35,101 nt of DNA, taken from Xenococcaceae cyanobacterium MO_167.B27 (GTDB lineage Bacteria; Cyanobacteriota; Cyanobacteriia; Cyanobacteriales; Xenococcaceae). The notes below the pieces were generated by a model. It was not told where the DNA came from, did not search any database, and worked only from the letters and a program-made list of their open reading frames with translations. Within the stretch, counting starts at the first letter, position 1. Every line of letters starts with the position of its first letter. Of the stretch, positions 25,535-34,118 are shown in pieces. The position numbers and the translations under genes are program-made. The stretch covers positions 1 through 35,101 of the forward strand of contig JASJCP010000091.1 in assembly GCA_030065935.1 (NCBI GenBank), in the 5' to 3' direction.

Positions 25535-27442
25535 ATGAATGTTGATTTTCAAGACTCCTTTGATGTCATCGTAGTAGGTGCAGGACACTCTGGCTGTGAG
25601 GCTGCATTAGTTTCCGCGCGGTTGGGCTGTCGCACTATGATGTTAACCCTCAATCTCGATAAAATTGCTTGGCAACCTTGTAACCCTGCGGTAGGAGGTC
25701 CTGCTAAATCTCAATTAACCCATGAAGTTGACGCTTTGGGGGGAGAAATCGGTAAGATGGCAGACCGCACCTATCTTCAAAAACGGGTGTTAAACTCTTC
25801 CCGTGGTCCTGCGGTGTGGGCGTTACGGGCGCAAACCGACAAGCGAGAATATGCTGCGGTGATGAAAGGAATTGTGGAAAATCAGCATTTACTCAGTATC
25901 CGTGAGGGAATGGTAACGGATTTAGTACTGGGTAAAAATGATGAAGTTTTAGGGGTAGAAACTTATTTCGGTACTTGTTTCGGTGCAAAAGCTGTGGTTT
26001 TAACTACTGGTACGTTTTTGGGGGGACGTATCTGGGTTGGTAATAAGTCTATGGAAGCAGGAAGGGCTGGAGAATTCCCCGCCATCGGCTTAACAGAAAC
26101 TTTAAACCGTTTGGGTTTTGAAACAGGAAGACTCAAAACTGGTACGCCAGCTAGAGTTGATAAGCGGTCTGTAGATTACAGCAAAATGGAAGTGCAACCA
26201 GCCGATAAAGATGTACGGTGGTTTAGCTTTGACCCCGAAGTTTGGGTAGAAAGAGAACAAATGAATTGTTATTTGACTCGGACTACTTCAGAAACTCATA
26301 AAATTATTCGGGAAAATCTCCACTTGTCTCCTGTTTATGGTGGTTGGGTAGATGCTAAAGGACCCCGCTACTGTCCTAGTATTGAGGATAAGATTGTTCG
26401 TTTTGCGGATAAAGCGAGTCATCAAATATTTATTGAACCCGAAGGAAGAGACATTCCTGAACTGTATATTCAAGGTTTTTCGACTGGATTACCTGAAAAA
26501 TTGCAGTTAGCAATGCTCCGCACCCTTCCTGGGCTAGAAAACTGCGTAATGCTGCGTCCTGCTTATGCAGTAGAATATGATTTCTTACCTGCAACTCAGT
26601 GTTATCCTACCCTGATGACTAAAAAAATTGAGGGGCTATTCTCCGCAGGGCAAATTAACGGTACAACAGGTTATGAGGAAGCAGCAGCCCAAGGTATTGT
26701 AGCGGGAATTAATGCAGCACGATTTGCTACGGGTAAAGAAATGGTTGTTTTCCCCCGTGAAGAAAGTTACATCGGGACACTAATTGATGACTTGTGTACC
26801 AAAGATTTACGCGAACCCTATAGAATGCTTACTAGTCGTTCTGAATATCGTTTAGTATTACGTTCGGATAACGCAGATCGCCGTTTGACTCCCCTGGGAA
26901 GAGAAATTGGTTTAATTGACGATCGCCGTTGGCAATTATATTGTGATAAACAAGCCAACATTGTCGCAGAAAAAGAACGGTTACACATTACTAGAATCAA
27001 AGAACAGGATGCAGTAGGAATCACCATAGCCCAAGAAACGGGACAAAAAATTAAAGGTTCAATTACCCTAGCAGACTTGTTACGTCGTCCTGGTTTTCAC
27101 TATTGTGACCTGGTTAGACACGGTTTAGGCTTAAGCAATCTGACTCTAGCAGAAACCGAAGGCGCGGAAATTGACATTAAATATTCTGGTTACATCAAAC
27201 GCCAAGAAATACAAATCGAACAACTCTCCCGTCATACTAACCGTAAGTTACCAGCAAATATTGACTATATGGAGATCGATAGTCTGCGGATGGAAGCAAG
27301 AGAAAAACTCTCTAAACTCCGCCCTCTAACTATTGGTCAAGCTTCCCGTATCGGAGGAGTCAATCCAGCAGATATTAATGCTTTGTTGGTTTATTTAGAA
27401 ATAAAATCCCAAAAACAAAAAGAAGCCAAGTCGTTGGCATAG
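25535..27442 (+). CDS. mnmG: tRNA uridine-5-carboxymethylaminomethyl(34) synthesis protein MnmG (GidA)
   Basis: A protein of 635 residues. The FAD-binding motif [21 protein letters not shown] is at residues 11-31, and the family signatures [31 protein letters not shown] and [16 protein letters not shown] are present. The C-terminal helical domain ([17 protein letters not shown]) contacts MnmE and tRNA. With MnmE it modifies the wobble uridine of certain tRNAs. ATG at 25535 follows the mobile relic closely. Downstream is a 55-bp inverted repeat. Confidence 0.96.
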   Translation: MNVDFQDSFDVIVVGAGHSGCEAALVSARLGCRTMMLTLNLDKIAWQPCNPAVGGPAKSQLTHEVDALGGEIGKMADRTYLQKRVLNSSRGPAVWALRAQTDKREYAAVMKGIVENQHLLSIREGMVTDLVLGKNDEVLGVETYFGTCFGAKAVVLTTGTFLGGRIWVGNKSMEAGRAGEFPAIGLTETLNRLGFETGRLKTGTPARVDKRSVDYSKMEVQPADKDVRWFSFDPEVWVEREQMNCYLTRTTSETHKIIRENLHLSPVYGGWVDAKGPRYCPSIEDKIVRFADKASHQIFIEPEGRDIPELYIQGFSTGLPEKLQLAMLRTLPGLENCVMLRPAYAVEYDFLPATQCYPTLMTKKIEGLFSAGQINGTTGYEEAAAQGIVAGINAARFATGKEMVVFPREESYIGTLIDDLCTKDLREPYRMLTSRSEYRLVLRSDNADRRLTPLGREIGLIDDRRWQLYCDKQANIVAEKERLHITRIKEQDAVGITIAQETGQKIKGSITLADLLRRPGFHYCDLVRHGLGLSNLTLAETEGAEIDIKYSGYIKRQEIQIEQLSRHTNRKLPANIDYMEIDSLRMEAREKLSKLRPLTIGQASRIGGVNPADINALLVYLEIKSQKQKEAKSLA

Positions 27443-27469
27443 TTAGTTGAAGCGTGGGAGCGTTGTTTT

Positions 27470-27524
27470 GGCATTGCTGAATCAAGAATCATAAGCTCAT
27501 TAATTTCATTAAATCAGCAACGCC
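27470..27524. repeat. 55-bp inverted-repeat element after mnmG
   Basis: GGCATTGCTGA (27470-27480) and TCAGCAACGCC (27514-27524) are complementary except for one position, with a 33-bp AT-rich loop. It lies in the 117-bp space between converging mnmG and mrp. It may be a bidirectional terminator or a tiny transposon relic. Confidence 0.55.
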
Positions 27525-27559
27525 ATATTTTCTGGTACTGATTACTGTTAATTAGCCCT

Positions 27560-28621
27560 CTAAGCAAAAGCAGCCAGAGAAACTTTAGCAGCTATTTGAC
27601 CAGCGATTTTGGTTAAAGCTTTAGCGGAAGCGGATTCTGGCTCAGAAATGACGATAGGTAAGCCTTTGTCTCCTCCTTCTCTGAGAGCTATTTCTAGAGG
27701 TACACAACCCAGTAAAGGTACTTCCAATTCCTTAGCGGTTCTTTCGCCACCGCCAGAGCCAAAGAGATCGTAACTTTTATTGGGCATATCTGGGGGAATA
27801 AAATAGCTCATATTTTCGACAATTCCTAATAAGTTAACCCCCAACTGTTGAAACATTTTTAATCCTCGACGAGCATCTAATAAAGATACGGTTTGAGGAG
27901 TAGTAACAATTACTGCACCAGCCATTGGCACAGCTTGAGCTAAAGTTAACTGAGCATCTCCTGTACCAGGAGGCATATCTACAATTAGATAGTCTAGTTC
28001 TCCCCACTCTACCTGATAAAGAAACTGTCGGATAATTCCATTGAGCATTGGACCTCGCCAAATTACGGGTTGATCGGGATCGATCAAGAATGCCATAGAA
28101 ACTAATTTCACGCCGTAGTTAAAAGCAGGTTCGAGGATTTCTCCTTGACTTCCTTGTTTAACCATGACTTTAGCGTCTGCTAAACCTAACATATTAGGGG
28201 CATTAGGACCATAAATATCAGCATCTAACAAACCGACTTTTGCTCCTGTTTGAGCTAACGCCACAGCAACATTAACGGATACAGAACTTTTCCCTACTCC
28301 ACCTTTACCACTGGAAATAGCAACGATATTTTTAATTCCAGGGACAGACTCACGATCTGGTAAAGATTTTTGTTGAGGAGTTTCTGCGGTTACTTCTACT
28401 TCTACTGTTTCTACTCCTGGTAATGTTTTAACAGCATTTTGGCAATCTTCTACGATAAATTCTCTAAGAGGACAAGCAGGGGTTGTTAGAACCAAGGTAA
28501 AGTTAACTTTTCCTCTATCCACCTGCACATTACGGATCATGTTCAATTCTACTAGGCTCTTTTGTAGTTCTGGGTCTTGAACAGGACGCAAGACATCCAG
28601 GATAGATTGAGTATTAAGCAT
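27560..28621 (-). CDS. mrp: Mrp/ApbC (Nbp35-like) iron-sulfur carrier ATPase
   Basis: A protein of 353 residues. The N-terminal MIP18/DUF59 domain (about 1-85, DVLRPVQDPELQKSLVELNM, TTPACPL) is followed by a ParA/MinD-like ATPase domain with ISSGKGGVGKSSVSVN, LLDADIYGPNAPNMLGL and IVDMPPGTGDAQLTLAQ. The family holds or transfers Fe-S clusters. The CxxC cluster-ligand pair of many homologues is replaced here by PPDMP after ENMSYFI, so any bound cluster would need other ligands. ATG at 28621. Confidence 0.92.
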   Translation of the reverse strand: MLNTQSILDVLRPVQDPELQKSLVELNMIRNVQVDRGKVNFTLVLTTPACPLREFIVEDCQNAVKTLPGVETVEVEVTAETPQQKSLPDRESVPGIKNIVAISSGKGGVGKSSVSVNVAVALAQTGAKVGLLDADIYGPNAPNMLGLADAKVMVKQGSQGEILEPAFNYGVKLVSMAFLIDPDQPVIWRGPMLNGIIRQFLYQVEWGELDYLIVDMPPGTGDAQLTLAQAVPMAGAVIVTTPQTVSLLDARRGLKMFQQLGVNLLGIVENMSYFIPPDMPNKSYDLFGSGGGERTAKELEVPLLGCVPLEIALREGGDKGLPIVISEPESASAKALTKIAGQIAAKVSLAAFA

Positions 28622-28672
28622 CTTATTAATTTCTATCTATGAAACTCTATGGATACTTTTTTGTTATCACAA

Positions 28673-28700
28673 ATCCCATATTCGTTGCTCAATATGGGAT
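28673..28700 (-). terminator. Hairpin between ycf23 and mrp
   Basis: ATCCCATATT and AATATGGGAT form a perfect 10-bp stem around an 8-base loop, 22 bp past the ycf23 stop. The T run after it on the minus strand is weak. It may be a partial terminator of ycf23. Confidence 0.55.
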
Positions 28701-28722
28701 CAATTTGTTGCAATTTTCTTAG

Positions 28723-29469
28723 CTAGACAATTGCTTTGGCTGGATTGTTTATTAAGGCTTCTACCAGACTCCGTACCGCAGCAACCATAGCTACTTCACT
28801 ATCTAGTTGATTAATAGCAGAGCCAACACCTACCCCTGATGCTCCAGCAGCGATCGCCATTGGCACAGTCACACTGGACAAACCAGAAGCACATAGTACT
28901 GGGATATCAACTTCATGAGCAATACTATGAGCAGCAGCCAGAGTAGGAGCAGCTTTTTCAATTAAGCCTTGTACACCTGAATGAATAGGATGAATACTAG
29001 TACCACCTTCTGTTTGAATTATATTTGCTCCAGCATCAACCAAAGCAGATGCTAATTGCACTTGTTCATCAAGAGACAAAATATGAGGAACTGTTACAGA
29101 GAGAGTAACATCAGGAAGTAAAGAACGAGTTTGTTTAGTTAAGTTAAGAACTTCTGGAGCTTCAAATCTTCTTCCTTGAGCATAGAAGCTATCAAAATTG
29201 CCAATTTCAATTAAATCTGCACCAGCTTTTAGCGCGTCAACAAATAATTGAGGCTCAACAGCAGATACGCAAATGGGTAAATTGGTTAGGTTGCGGATGT
29301 GTCTTACTAAATTAGGCTCTGCTGCAATATCAACAAAAGTTGCGCCTCCTGCTTCTGCTGCCTTAACTACCGCAGCTACGCGATCTCGATTGAAGTTGTT
29401 TAAGCCACTGATTACTTTGAGAGCATTTTTACTAGCAAAGGCTCGATCTAGTCTAGGATGCATTGTCAT
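28723..29469 (-). CDS. ycf23: Ycf23/DUF561 family TIM-barrel protein
   Basis: A protein of 248 residues. ALKVISGLNNFNRDRVAAVV begins a TIM-barrel-like series of strands and helices. IEIGNFDSFYAQGRRF, QTEGGTSIHP and IPVLCASGLSSVTVPMAIAA with GASGVGVGSAIN (a phosphate-binding-like loop) follow. This matches DUF561, the Ycf23 family encoded in red-algal plastids and cyanobacteria; its reaction is unknown. AAGGAAGC lies just upstream of ATG at 29469, supporting this start over the ATG two codons later. Confidence 0.87.
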   Translation of the reverse strand: MTMHPRLDRAFASKNALKVISGLNNFNRDRVAAVVKAAEAGGATFVDIAAEPNLVRHIRNLTNLPICVSAVEPQLFVDALKAGADLIEIGNFDSFYAQGRRFEAPEVLNLTKQTRSLLPDVTLSVTVPHILSLDEQVQLASALVDAGANIIQTEGGTSIHPIHSGVQGLIEKAAPTLAAAHSIAHEVDIPVLCASGLSSVTVPMAIAAGASGVGVGSAINQLDSEVAMVAAVRSLVEALINNPAKAIV

Positions 29470-29569
29470 ATTTGCTTCCTTTAGTATCTGTAATTTTCAA
29501 TTTACTTATAAGTACCATAGCCAACTGAGGTTGGAATCTCATTATCTCACACCGATTCAGTTTGTTGAA

Positions 29570-29662
29570 ATGATTACAAATTTTGTTCCACAGTTTCTTC
29601 ACAATCTAGAATTAGCCTTCTTTTCCACAATCTTGTTACTAGTTGCTCTAGGTTTTTTGTAA
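29570..29662 (+). CDS. Possible 30-residue single-span membrane peptide
   Basis: ATG at 29570 opens a 30-codon frame: MITNFVPQFLHNLELA, then a hydrophobic helix (FFSTILLLVALGFL) ending at TAA. Size and shape recall the tiny subunits of photosynthetic or NDH-1 complexes, but it matches none I know (not PsbM, PsbT, PetN, PetG, PetL or PsaM). No clear ribosome site precedes it. It lies in the gap between ycf23 and tRNA-Gly. Confidence 0.3.
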   Translation: MITNFVPQFLHNLELAFFSTILLLVALGFL

Positions 29663-29752
29663 ACATTTGTTGCATTGTTGAGGCTCACTGTTGACCTTGT
29701 ATGGGTATATTGTGATATGTTTGTGATCGCTGTTGAAAAACAGAACCTTAAT

Positions 29753-29823
29753 GCGGGTGTAGTTTAGTGGTAAAACCTTAGCCTTCCAAGCTAATGATGG
29801 GGGTTCGATTCCCCCCACCCGCT
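29753..29823 (+). tRNA. tRNA-Gly (anticodon TCC)
   Basis: A 71-nt cloverleaf. The acceptor stem is GCGGGTG/CACCCGC with discriminator T. The D arm contains TTTAGTGGTAAAA. The anticodon stem TTAGC/GCTAA holds loop CTTCCAA (anticodon TCC). The T arm is GGGGG-TTCGATT-CCCCC. No CCA is encoded. It sits at the left border of the mobile strip, but I see no duplicated tRNA 3' end in the window that would prove integration there. Confidence 0.97.
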
Positions 29824-30115
29824 TTGACTACGGATGGCTATTTTTTCCTTATTTGGCGGGGGTTTCAAACACCCATCATTATTATTCAGGCTAAGATTTT
29901 AACCTAACTTATCCAAGTCTCGCTCAAATTTCGCTCACTTTTCCATTATTCCCATACTCTCCTACGGGTAGTAAATCGGCTTCATCAACTCTTTATCAGC
30001 AAGTAAAGTATTTGTAAAGCAAAAAAAACTTGGCATTATACCAAGCTTTAATAAATCTGTCAAATAGAGGAATTAAGTAATTTACTTGAGTCGGTCTAAG
30101 TCATGACCCATTACT
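29824..30115. other. Gene-free stretch after tRNA-Gly
   Basis: A weak GC hairpin near 29860-29877 may end the tRNA transcript. No gene is visible. The stretch contains the terminator at 30021-30045. Confidence 0.6.
30021..30045 (-). terminator. Terminator of the coiled-coil/HTH-like operon
   Basis: On the minus strand CTTGG-TATAATG-CCAAG is followed by eight Ts (30021-30028). It lies 70 bp past the stop of the 55-residue gene. Confidence 0.75.
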
Positions 30116-30283
30116 CTAAGTTGTTGCTTGTTGTTGCTTAAGACTATTAACCTCAGACGTATTACGTTCTACAAATTTCCATACTTCCTCATTGGTGTTA
30201 ATTATTAGCTTTTTCAAATTTTCAATTGACTGTATTGCCTTTTCCAATTTGTCCAGTCTGTTCAATATTTCTTGAGTGTGCAT
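30116..30283 (-). CDS. Small 55-residue helical (coiled-coil) protein
   Basis: ATG at 30283 opens MHTQEILNRLDKLEKAIQSI, continuing ENLKKLIIN with leucine/isoleucine spacing of a coiled coil, then EEVWKFVERN and a glutamine-rich end before TAG at 30116. The ATG comes 5 bases after the stop of the upstream gene. AAGGAAA, spanning that stop, forms a ribosome site, so the two are translated as a pair. A terminator follows at 30021-30045. No known family is recognised; it may multimerise with its neighbour's own N-terminal coiled coil. Confidence 0.6.
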   Translation of the reverse strand: MHTQEILNRLDKLEKAIQSIENLKKLIINTNEEVWKFVERNTSEVNSLKQQQATT

Positions 30284-30288
30284 TTTCC

Positions 30289-30900
30289 TTATTTACTCCA
30301 TCCAGTAATGCCTTGAATCCACTTAGTGATACCCATTGAACAGAATTTAGCCATACTGCCGAAAGCTGTTTGATTACCTTTCATAGCATAGTGAGCGATT
30401 ACAGCACCACAGTACTCTGCTTTGTAGATGGTTAAATTACCAGCATCTCTACCGTCAACAATCAGGATATTTCGCTCACTGGTTGACAGGGTAAAGTCTT
30501 GCGCTGCATGGCTTTGAAGGTAATGAGAGGGGGCTTTGGTTGACAGGGTCTTCTCTAGCTTACTTAGTGCCTGTTTACTCACACCAGCCAATTTAGCCAA
30601 GGCACTTAGAGACATCCCTGATTCACCAGTAGCATTAACGGTATAGAATTCAAGTTCATCATTAGCAACTTCCAATGAACCTTTAGTCAGTTCAACAGTC
30701 CGTAGCTCTGCTAAGGAGTCCTTTATCTCGTTCTTAAACTGTTCCATCATGTATCTCATTTTGTCTTCTACTCTGTCCTCAAGGTTCAAATACCCGATAA
30801 ACTTATCTAGGTATTGAGATTGCTTGTGTACGATGCTTTCTAGCTCTTTAACTCGTTTCTCCAGGCTTTCGACAACTACAGCACTTTGAGCTAATACCAA
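30289..30900 (-). CDS. Coiled-coil and helix-turn-helix protein of mobile-element type, unknown function
   Basis: Up to 203 residues. Residues 10-75 form a coiled coil (VESLEKRVKELESIVHKQ). Residues about 93-115 resemble a helix-turn-helix (MSLSALAKLAGVSKQALSKL). The C-terminal part has YKAEYCGAVIAHYAMKGN and SMGITKWIQGITGW, blocks I associate with proteins on cyanobacterial plasmids and prophages, possibly regulators. The first codon available, TTG at 30898-30900, lies within the right-hand neighbouring insertion sequence. With the IS removed an in-frame TAA lies four codons upstream and no ATG or GTG is in reach. The native N-terminus is therefore probably lost or altered. Confidence 0.6.
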   Translation of the reverse strand: MVLAQSAVVVESLEKRVKELESIVHKQSQYLDKFIGYLNLEDRVEDKMRYMMEQFKNEIKDSLAELRTVELTKGSLEVANDELEFYTVNATGESGMSLSALAKLAGVSKQALSKLEKTLSTKAPSHYLQSHAAQDFTLSTSERNILIVDGRDAGNLTIYKAEYCGAVIAHYAMKGNQTAFGSMAKFCSMGITKWIQGITGWSK

Positions 30901-32064
30901 TTTCCTAAAGTCCAGCTACAGATAACGCAGAAAGAATAAAATCATATCCTGTAATAGAAGCGATATCTTCTTGACTAAATTTGGCTAAAATATTGGCTAG
31001 ATTTTTTCGTAGAAAATTCAAAGAATCAAAGACTTTATTTTTTAAGAATTTTTTAACTTCTTTCCAAAATCTTTCAATGGGATTAACTTCTGGACAGTAA
31101 GGAGGTTGAAATAACAAAACGATATTATCAGGAATAGACAAATCTAAACCTAGATGCGCTCGCCCATTATCTAATTGGATAATATGAATTTCATCAGGAT
31201 AAGATTGAGAGAATAACTCTAAAAATTTCTCGAAGCAAGGAGTATCTAAATGGCTAAATTCATAAAAAAAAGAAGCTCCTGTTTTGGGTTCAACTAAACC
31301 ATAAAGCCATAAGTATTTAAATAACCATTGATACAAGCCAATAGGCTTAACTCCACAAGCAGTAATGACTTTACCTGTGATAGTTTTTAAGCCAATTCTA
31401 GTTTCGTCTTGACACCAATAACGAATGGGTAGTTTCTTTTCTGAATGTTTATTAATAAAATTAATTTGCTCTTCTACTTGAGATGATAGTTTTTTTTAAA
31501 GTTTTCTTTGGCTTCTTTGTTTTGTTTTATATGTAAAGGACGTGGGACTTTCAATTTAGCTTTTAGCTTATATCTTACCCATTCATGAACTGTTCGATAA
31601 GCTACATCAATATCAAAGCAAGTCTTTAACCACAGTTGAATTTCACCATAGCTTTGAAAACCTTCTGGATTTTTCAATTCTTCTTTTAATTTTTCGATTA
31701 CCTCTGGTCTAATTGAGGTTGGTCTACCTCCTACATTTTTCTTGGATTCTAGTAAAAAATTGAGTCCACCAGTACGATATTTTCGTAACCATTTTTGTAC
31801 TGTTACACGGTTACGTCCTAACATTATCGCAATTTGTTTGACTGTTTCTACTGTCTTAGTTTTCAACCAATAAATAGCTTGAATTCTTTCTTTTTCTTGC
31901 GGTGTCTTGGCATTTTTTAAAAGTTCTCTGAGCGTTTCTGCTGATTCAATTATCTCAATTTTTACTACTCCTGACATAAAGCGCGCCCAGCTTGACTGGC
32001 AGGCTTTGCCTGATCGCCCTTGATAGATTATGTCTATAAGTGTAGCCTAAGTTTATGAAATTGG
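30897..32064 (-). mobile_element. IS630-family insertion sequence, 1168 bp
   Basis: Ends are near-matching inverted repeats: CCAATTTCCTAAA at the left and, as reverse complement, CCAATTTCATAAA at the right, with further matching GCTAC inside. TA dinucleotides flank both sides (30895-30896 and 32065-32066), the target duplication made by IS630/Tc1-mariner transposases. It carries one transposase split over two frames. The element looks complete and possibly active. Confidence 0.87.
30905..31977 (-). CDS. IS630-family transposase, two frames joined by -1 frameshift
   Basis: The first frame (31977 to 31474) has a helix-turn-helix (QIAIMLGRNRVTVQKWLRKY) and a second DNA-binding region. The second frame (about 31489 to 30905) carries the DDE catalytic domain: Asp in YWCQDETRIG, Asp in IIQLDNGRAH and Glu in NPIERFWKEVKK. 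The overlap contains eight As and a C on the minus strand (31489-31497), giving the slippery heptamer A-AAA-AAC. A -1 slip there gives an uninterrupted protein of 357 residues. This is the usual expression mode of many IS630 elements. The stop codon is four bases before the TTG of the following gene. Confidence 0.87.
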
Positions 32065-32166
32065 TATAAATTCTTAAATTAACACTTTCTGCTGCTCTAT
32101 CCCAGTTTTTGCGACACAACCAAAAATGTCATAATTAAAACAAATAAATATAAAAAGGTTAGACTC

Positions 32167-32769
32167 ATGAGCAATGAATTAACGGAACGTCTAGAAAATA
32201 TAGAAGCGACTCTGTTTGCCTTGCAAGTCAATGCAGCATCTTCAGCAAGTGAATCTTTCGAGGGTCCAGAAACAGAGTCTGAGTCAGAGATTGAAACTCG
32301 AAGCCTGTCTGTAGCTCCAAGCCTGTCCACAGAATTAGAAGCCTATATTGACGGACTCGGATTAAGATATTTCAGGGGGAGCGAGTTGACCCCCTATTGG
32401 AGTCGCACCTGTGGCAATGTCAGGAACTCTGCACCCCCAAGAACCCTTTGGAACAATATTGCCCCAACACTCGCCGTCTTAGATCGACTCCGAGACGAAA
32501 TTGGTGCAGCTATTAGCATTACTAGTTCCTATCGAGATGCTGATTACAACGCCTGTGTAGGTGGTGTAGCTAATTCTCAGCACAAGAAATTCACAGCTAT
32601 TGATTTTGTTGCCCGTCGTGGGACACCTTCTTCTTGGGCGGCAAAACTTCGCTCCTATCGAGGTCAACAATTTACCTGGAACGGAGGAAACTTTGAATTT
32701 CACGGTGGAATTGGCACTTATAGTACATTTGTGCATATTGACACGCGAGGATGGGATGCCAATTGGTAA
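32167..32769 (+). CDS. Peptidase M15-family (D-Ala-D-Ala carboxypeptidase-like) protein
   Basis: A protein of 200 residues. Residues 1-12 are charged and helical, and about 35-60 are acidic and Ser/Glu-rich, probably a linker. The catalytic domain has ITSSYRDADYNACVGG, then SQHKKFTAIDF, where His139 and Asp146 are zinc ligands of the SxHxxxxAxD motif, and FVHIDTRG, with His190 as third ligand. Such enzymes cut peptidoglycan peptide cross-links or stems. There is no signal peptide, which suits a phage-type endolysin or a protein needing another export route. It follows the IS630 element by about 100 bp and its codon usage looks more GC-rich than its neighbours. Confidence 0.8.
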   Translation: MSNELTERLENIEATLFALQVNAASSASESFEGPETESESEIETRSLSVAPSLSTELEAYIDGLGLRYFRGSELTPYWSRTCGNVRNSAPPRTLWNNIAPTLAVLDRLRDEIGAAISITSSYRDADYNACVGGVANSQHKKFTAIDFVARRGTPSSWAAKLRSYRGQQFTWNGGNFEFHGGIGTYSTFVHIDTRGWDANW

Positions 32770-33028
32770 AATAATAACTTTCTTATTCTACCTCCTAGGG
32801 CTAACCCCTCTTAATCCAAAAACCTTTATCCAGTAATGATTCTATTAATTGACGAACATACAGACTCGATCGCTAAGACCCTTATCCAGTCTGATTTTCA
32901 AAAATAAGATGCATTTGCCCTGTTCTTAGCATTTCCTTGCTCTTCTGACTGTTCATCATGCTTTTCAGCCGGTTTTCACCCCGTGACAATAAAACTGGCT
33001 CTGATTTTTAAGCCTTTTTGGACCAAAA

Positions 33029-33598
33029 ATGATAATGATTTTTCCTTGGTTCTCGAAACTATTTCTGCTGTTTTTAATTTCTACGGGTTTACTTTTAGGT
33101 TGCCAGTCTACTCAGCGATCATCTGTTAACGAGTCAACTGAAAATACCAACACCACAGATGAAATAAAGCCAGACTTATCTTCCCAGCGTGTTGCAATTA
33201 AGTCGGGGGAAGATGCCCGTTTAGTACTGAAAGAAGACCCGTTATTTGAGGCAGATACATGGACTGGCTATTATCACTCTACTCTGCGGGAAAACGAGCC
33301 TGTACTGGATGGAGCTTTCCGAATTGTCTCTGAGCGGACAGTAGCAGATTATCCTGACTCGCCAATGCGGATAATCTACACAGGACAGTATCAAAAAGGA
33401 GTTCGATACGGAGAATTTGTCATCACGGTAGATGGGGTAGAAGCAGAAACGAAATACAGGCTGGTGTATGGAGAAAAGGGCAATTGCCAACAGGGGATAA
33501 TTTACCAAAAGGGGGAAGGAATGGTGGTCGACCGAGTTATCGAAGAACCCCGCCCCTGTACCTTTGAGATGCTGCAGGACACTCTATATGGATTATGA
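33029..33598 (+). CDS. Putative lipoprotein, 189 residues
   Basis: The N-terminus is a lipoprotein signal: a hydrophobic core (LFLLFLISTGLLLGC) with a lipobox ending in Cys25, followed by a Ser/Thr/Asn-rich spacer. The mature part has a beta-strand-rich pattern (TWTGYYHSTLRENEPVLDGA, GQYQKGVRYGEFVITVDG). Two further Cys residues (in GNCQQG and RPCTFE) might form a disulfide. I do not recognise a family. Like the M15 gene upstream it appears more GC-rich than the housekeeping part of the window. A promoter may lie in the 259-bp gap at 32770-33028, in which I see no gene. Confidence 0.7.
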   Translation: MIMIFPWFSKLFLLFLISTGLLLGCQSTQRSSVNESTENTNTTDEIKPDLSSQRVAIKSGEDARLVLKEDPLFEADTWTGYYHSTLRENEPVLDGAFRIVSERTVADYPDSPMRIIYTGQYQKGVRYGEFVITVDGVEAETKYRLVYGEKGNCQQGIIYQKGEGMVVDRVIEEPRPCTFEMLQDTLYGL

Positions 33599-34118
33599 AA
33601 CGGACAACCAACTCTGAAGAAACACTTTGCGTAAAGTTTATGTAGCAAGGGCTTGAGAGAAAGGAGCATTATATTAATATATTAATTTGTTGAACTTATC
33701 GTTATCATGAATGCTCTATATTATTTCTAATGCCGATAAGATCACTTCGAGGTAATAAAGGTGAAACTATTGTTTTCAAAAGGTTCAAGAGCAATATGAA
33801 CCTTGAATTTAGTAATCGTTGTCATACGGCTAGTAGGTGCGATTGTGCGGTGAAACGAAATATTTTGTTTCGCTATCTGTTCGGCCATACCATTAACTTA
33901 AATGCGTGAACGAAACAAAATATCGCCAATCGCACTAACCCAGGGGTAAATTAGGTCAATTACCCGATATACCTGAACTTCCCCCATACAAATATACTTA
34001 TAAAGACTGAAAGCTTTACCAGTAAAGAGCTCCAGAAATAGACCCCAGTTTTTGTACCCATGTAAATATTTACATTTCTTAGCAATAAAAAGAGAACAAA
34101 TATGGGACAATAGTAGTC
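33599..34118. other. Gene-free stretch with inverted repeats
   Basis: No gene is supported; short minus-strand frames here are unconvincing. A long inverted repeat lies at 33837-33935. A smaller pair, AGCATT (near 33663) and AATGCT (near 33712), lies further left. The stretch probably includes the worn left end of the IS1634-like element. Confidence 0.5.
33837..33935. repeat. Long inverted repeat with two-part stem
   Basis: GTGCGATTG (33837-33845) pairs with CAATCGCAC (33927-33935), and ATATTTTGTTTCG (33860-33872) with CGAAACAAAATAT (33911-33923). The pairing is perfect in both parts, with an unequal internal loop between them and a 38-base terminal loop. Confidence 0.8.

Noticed and set aside
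29273-29662. 129-codon plus-strand frame
   Set aside because: Its first two thirds are antisense to ycf23; only the last 30 codons are considered, as a separate doubtful peptide.
29753-29823. tRNA-Gly 3' end as attachment site of an island extending to 34850
   Set aside because: No second copy of the tRNA 3' sequence and no integrase gene is visible in the window.
32479-32836. Overlapping frames on both strands across the M15 peptidase gene
   Set aside because: They are shadows; only the frame with the HxxxxxxD and HxD zinc motifs is supported.
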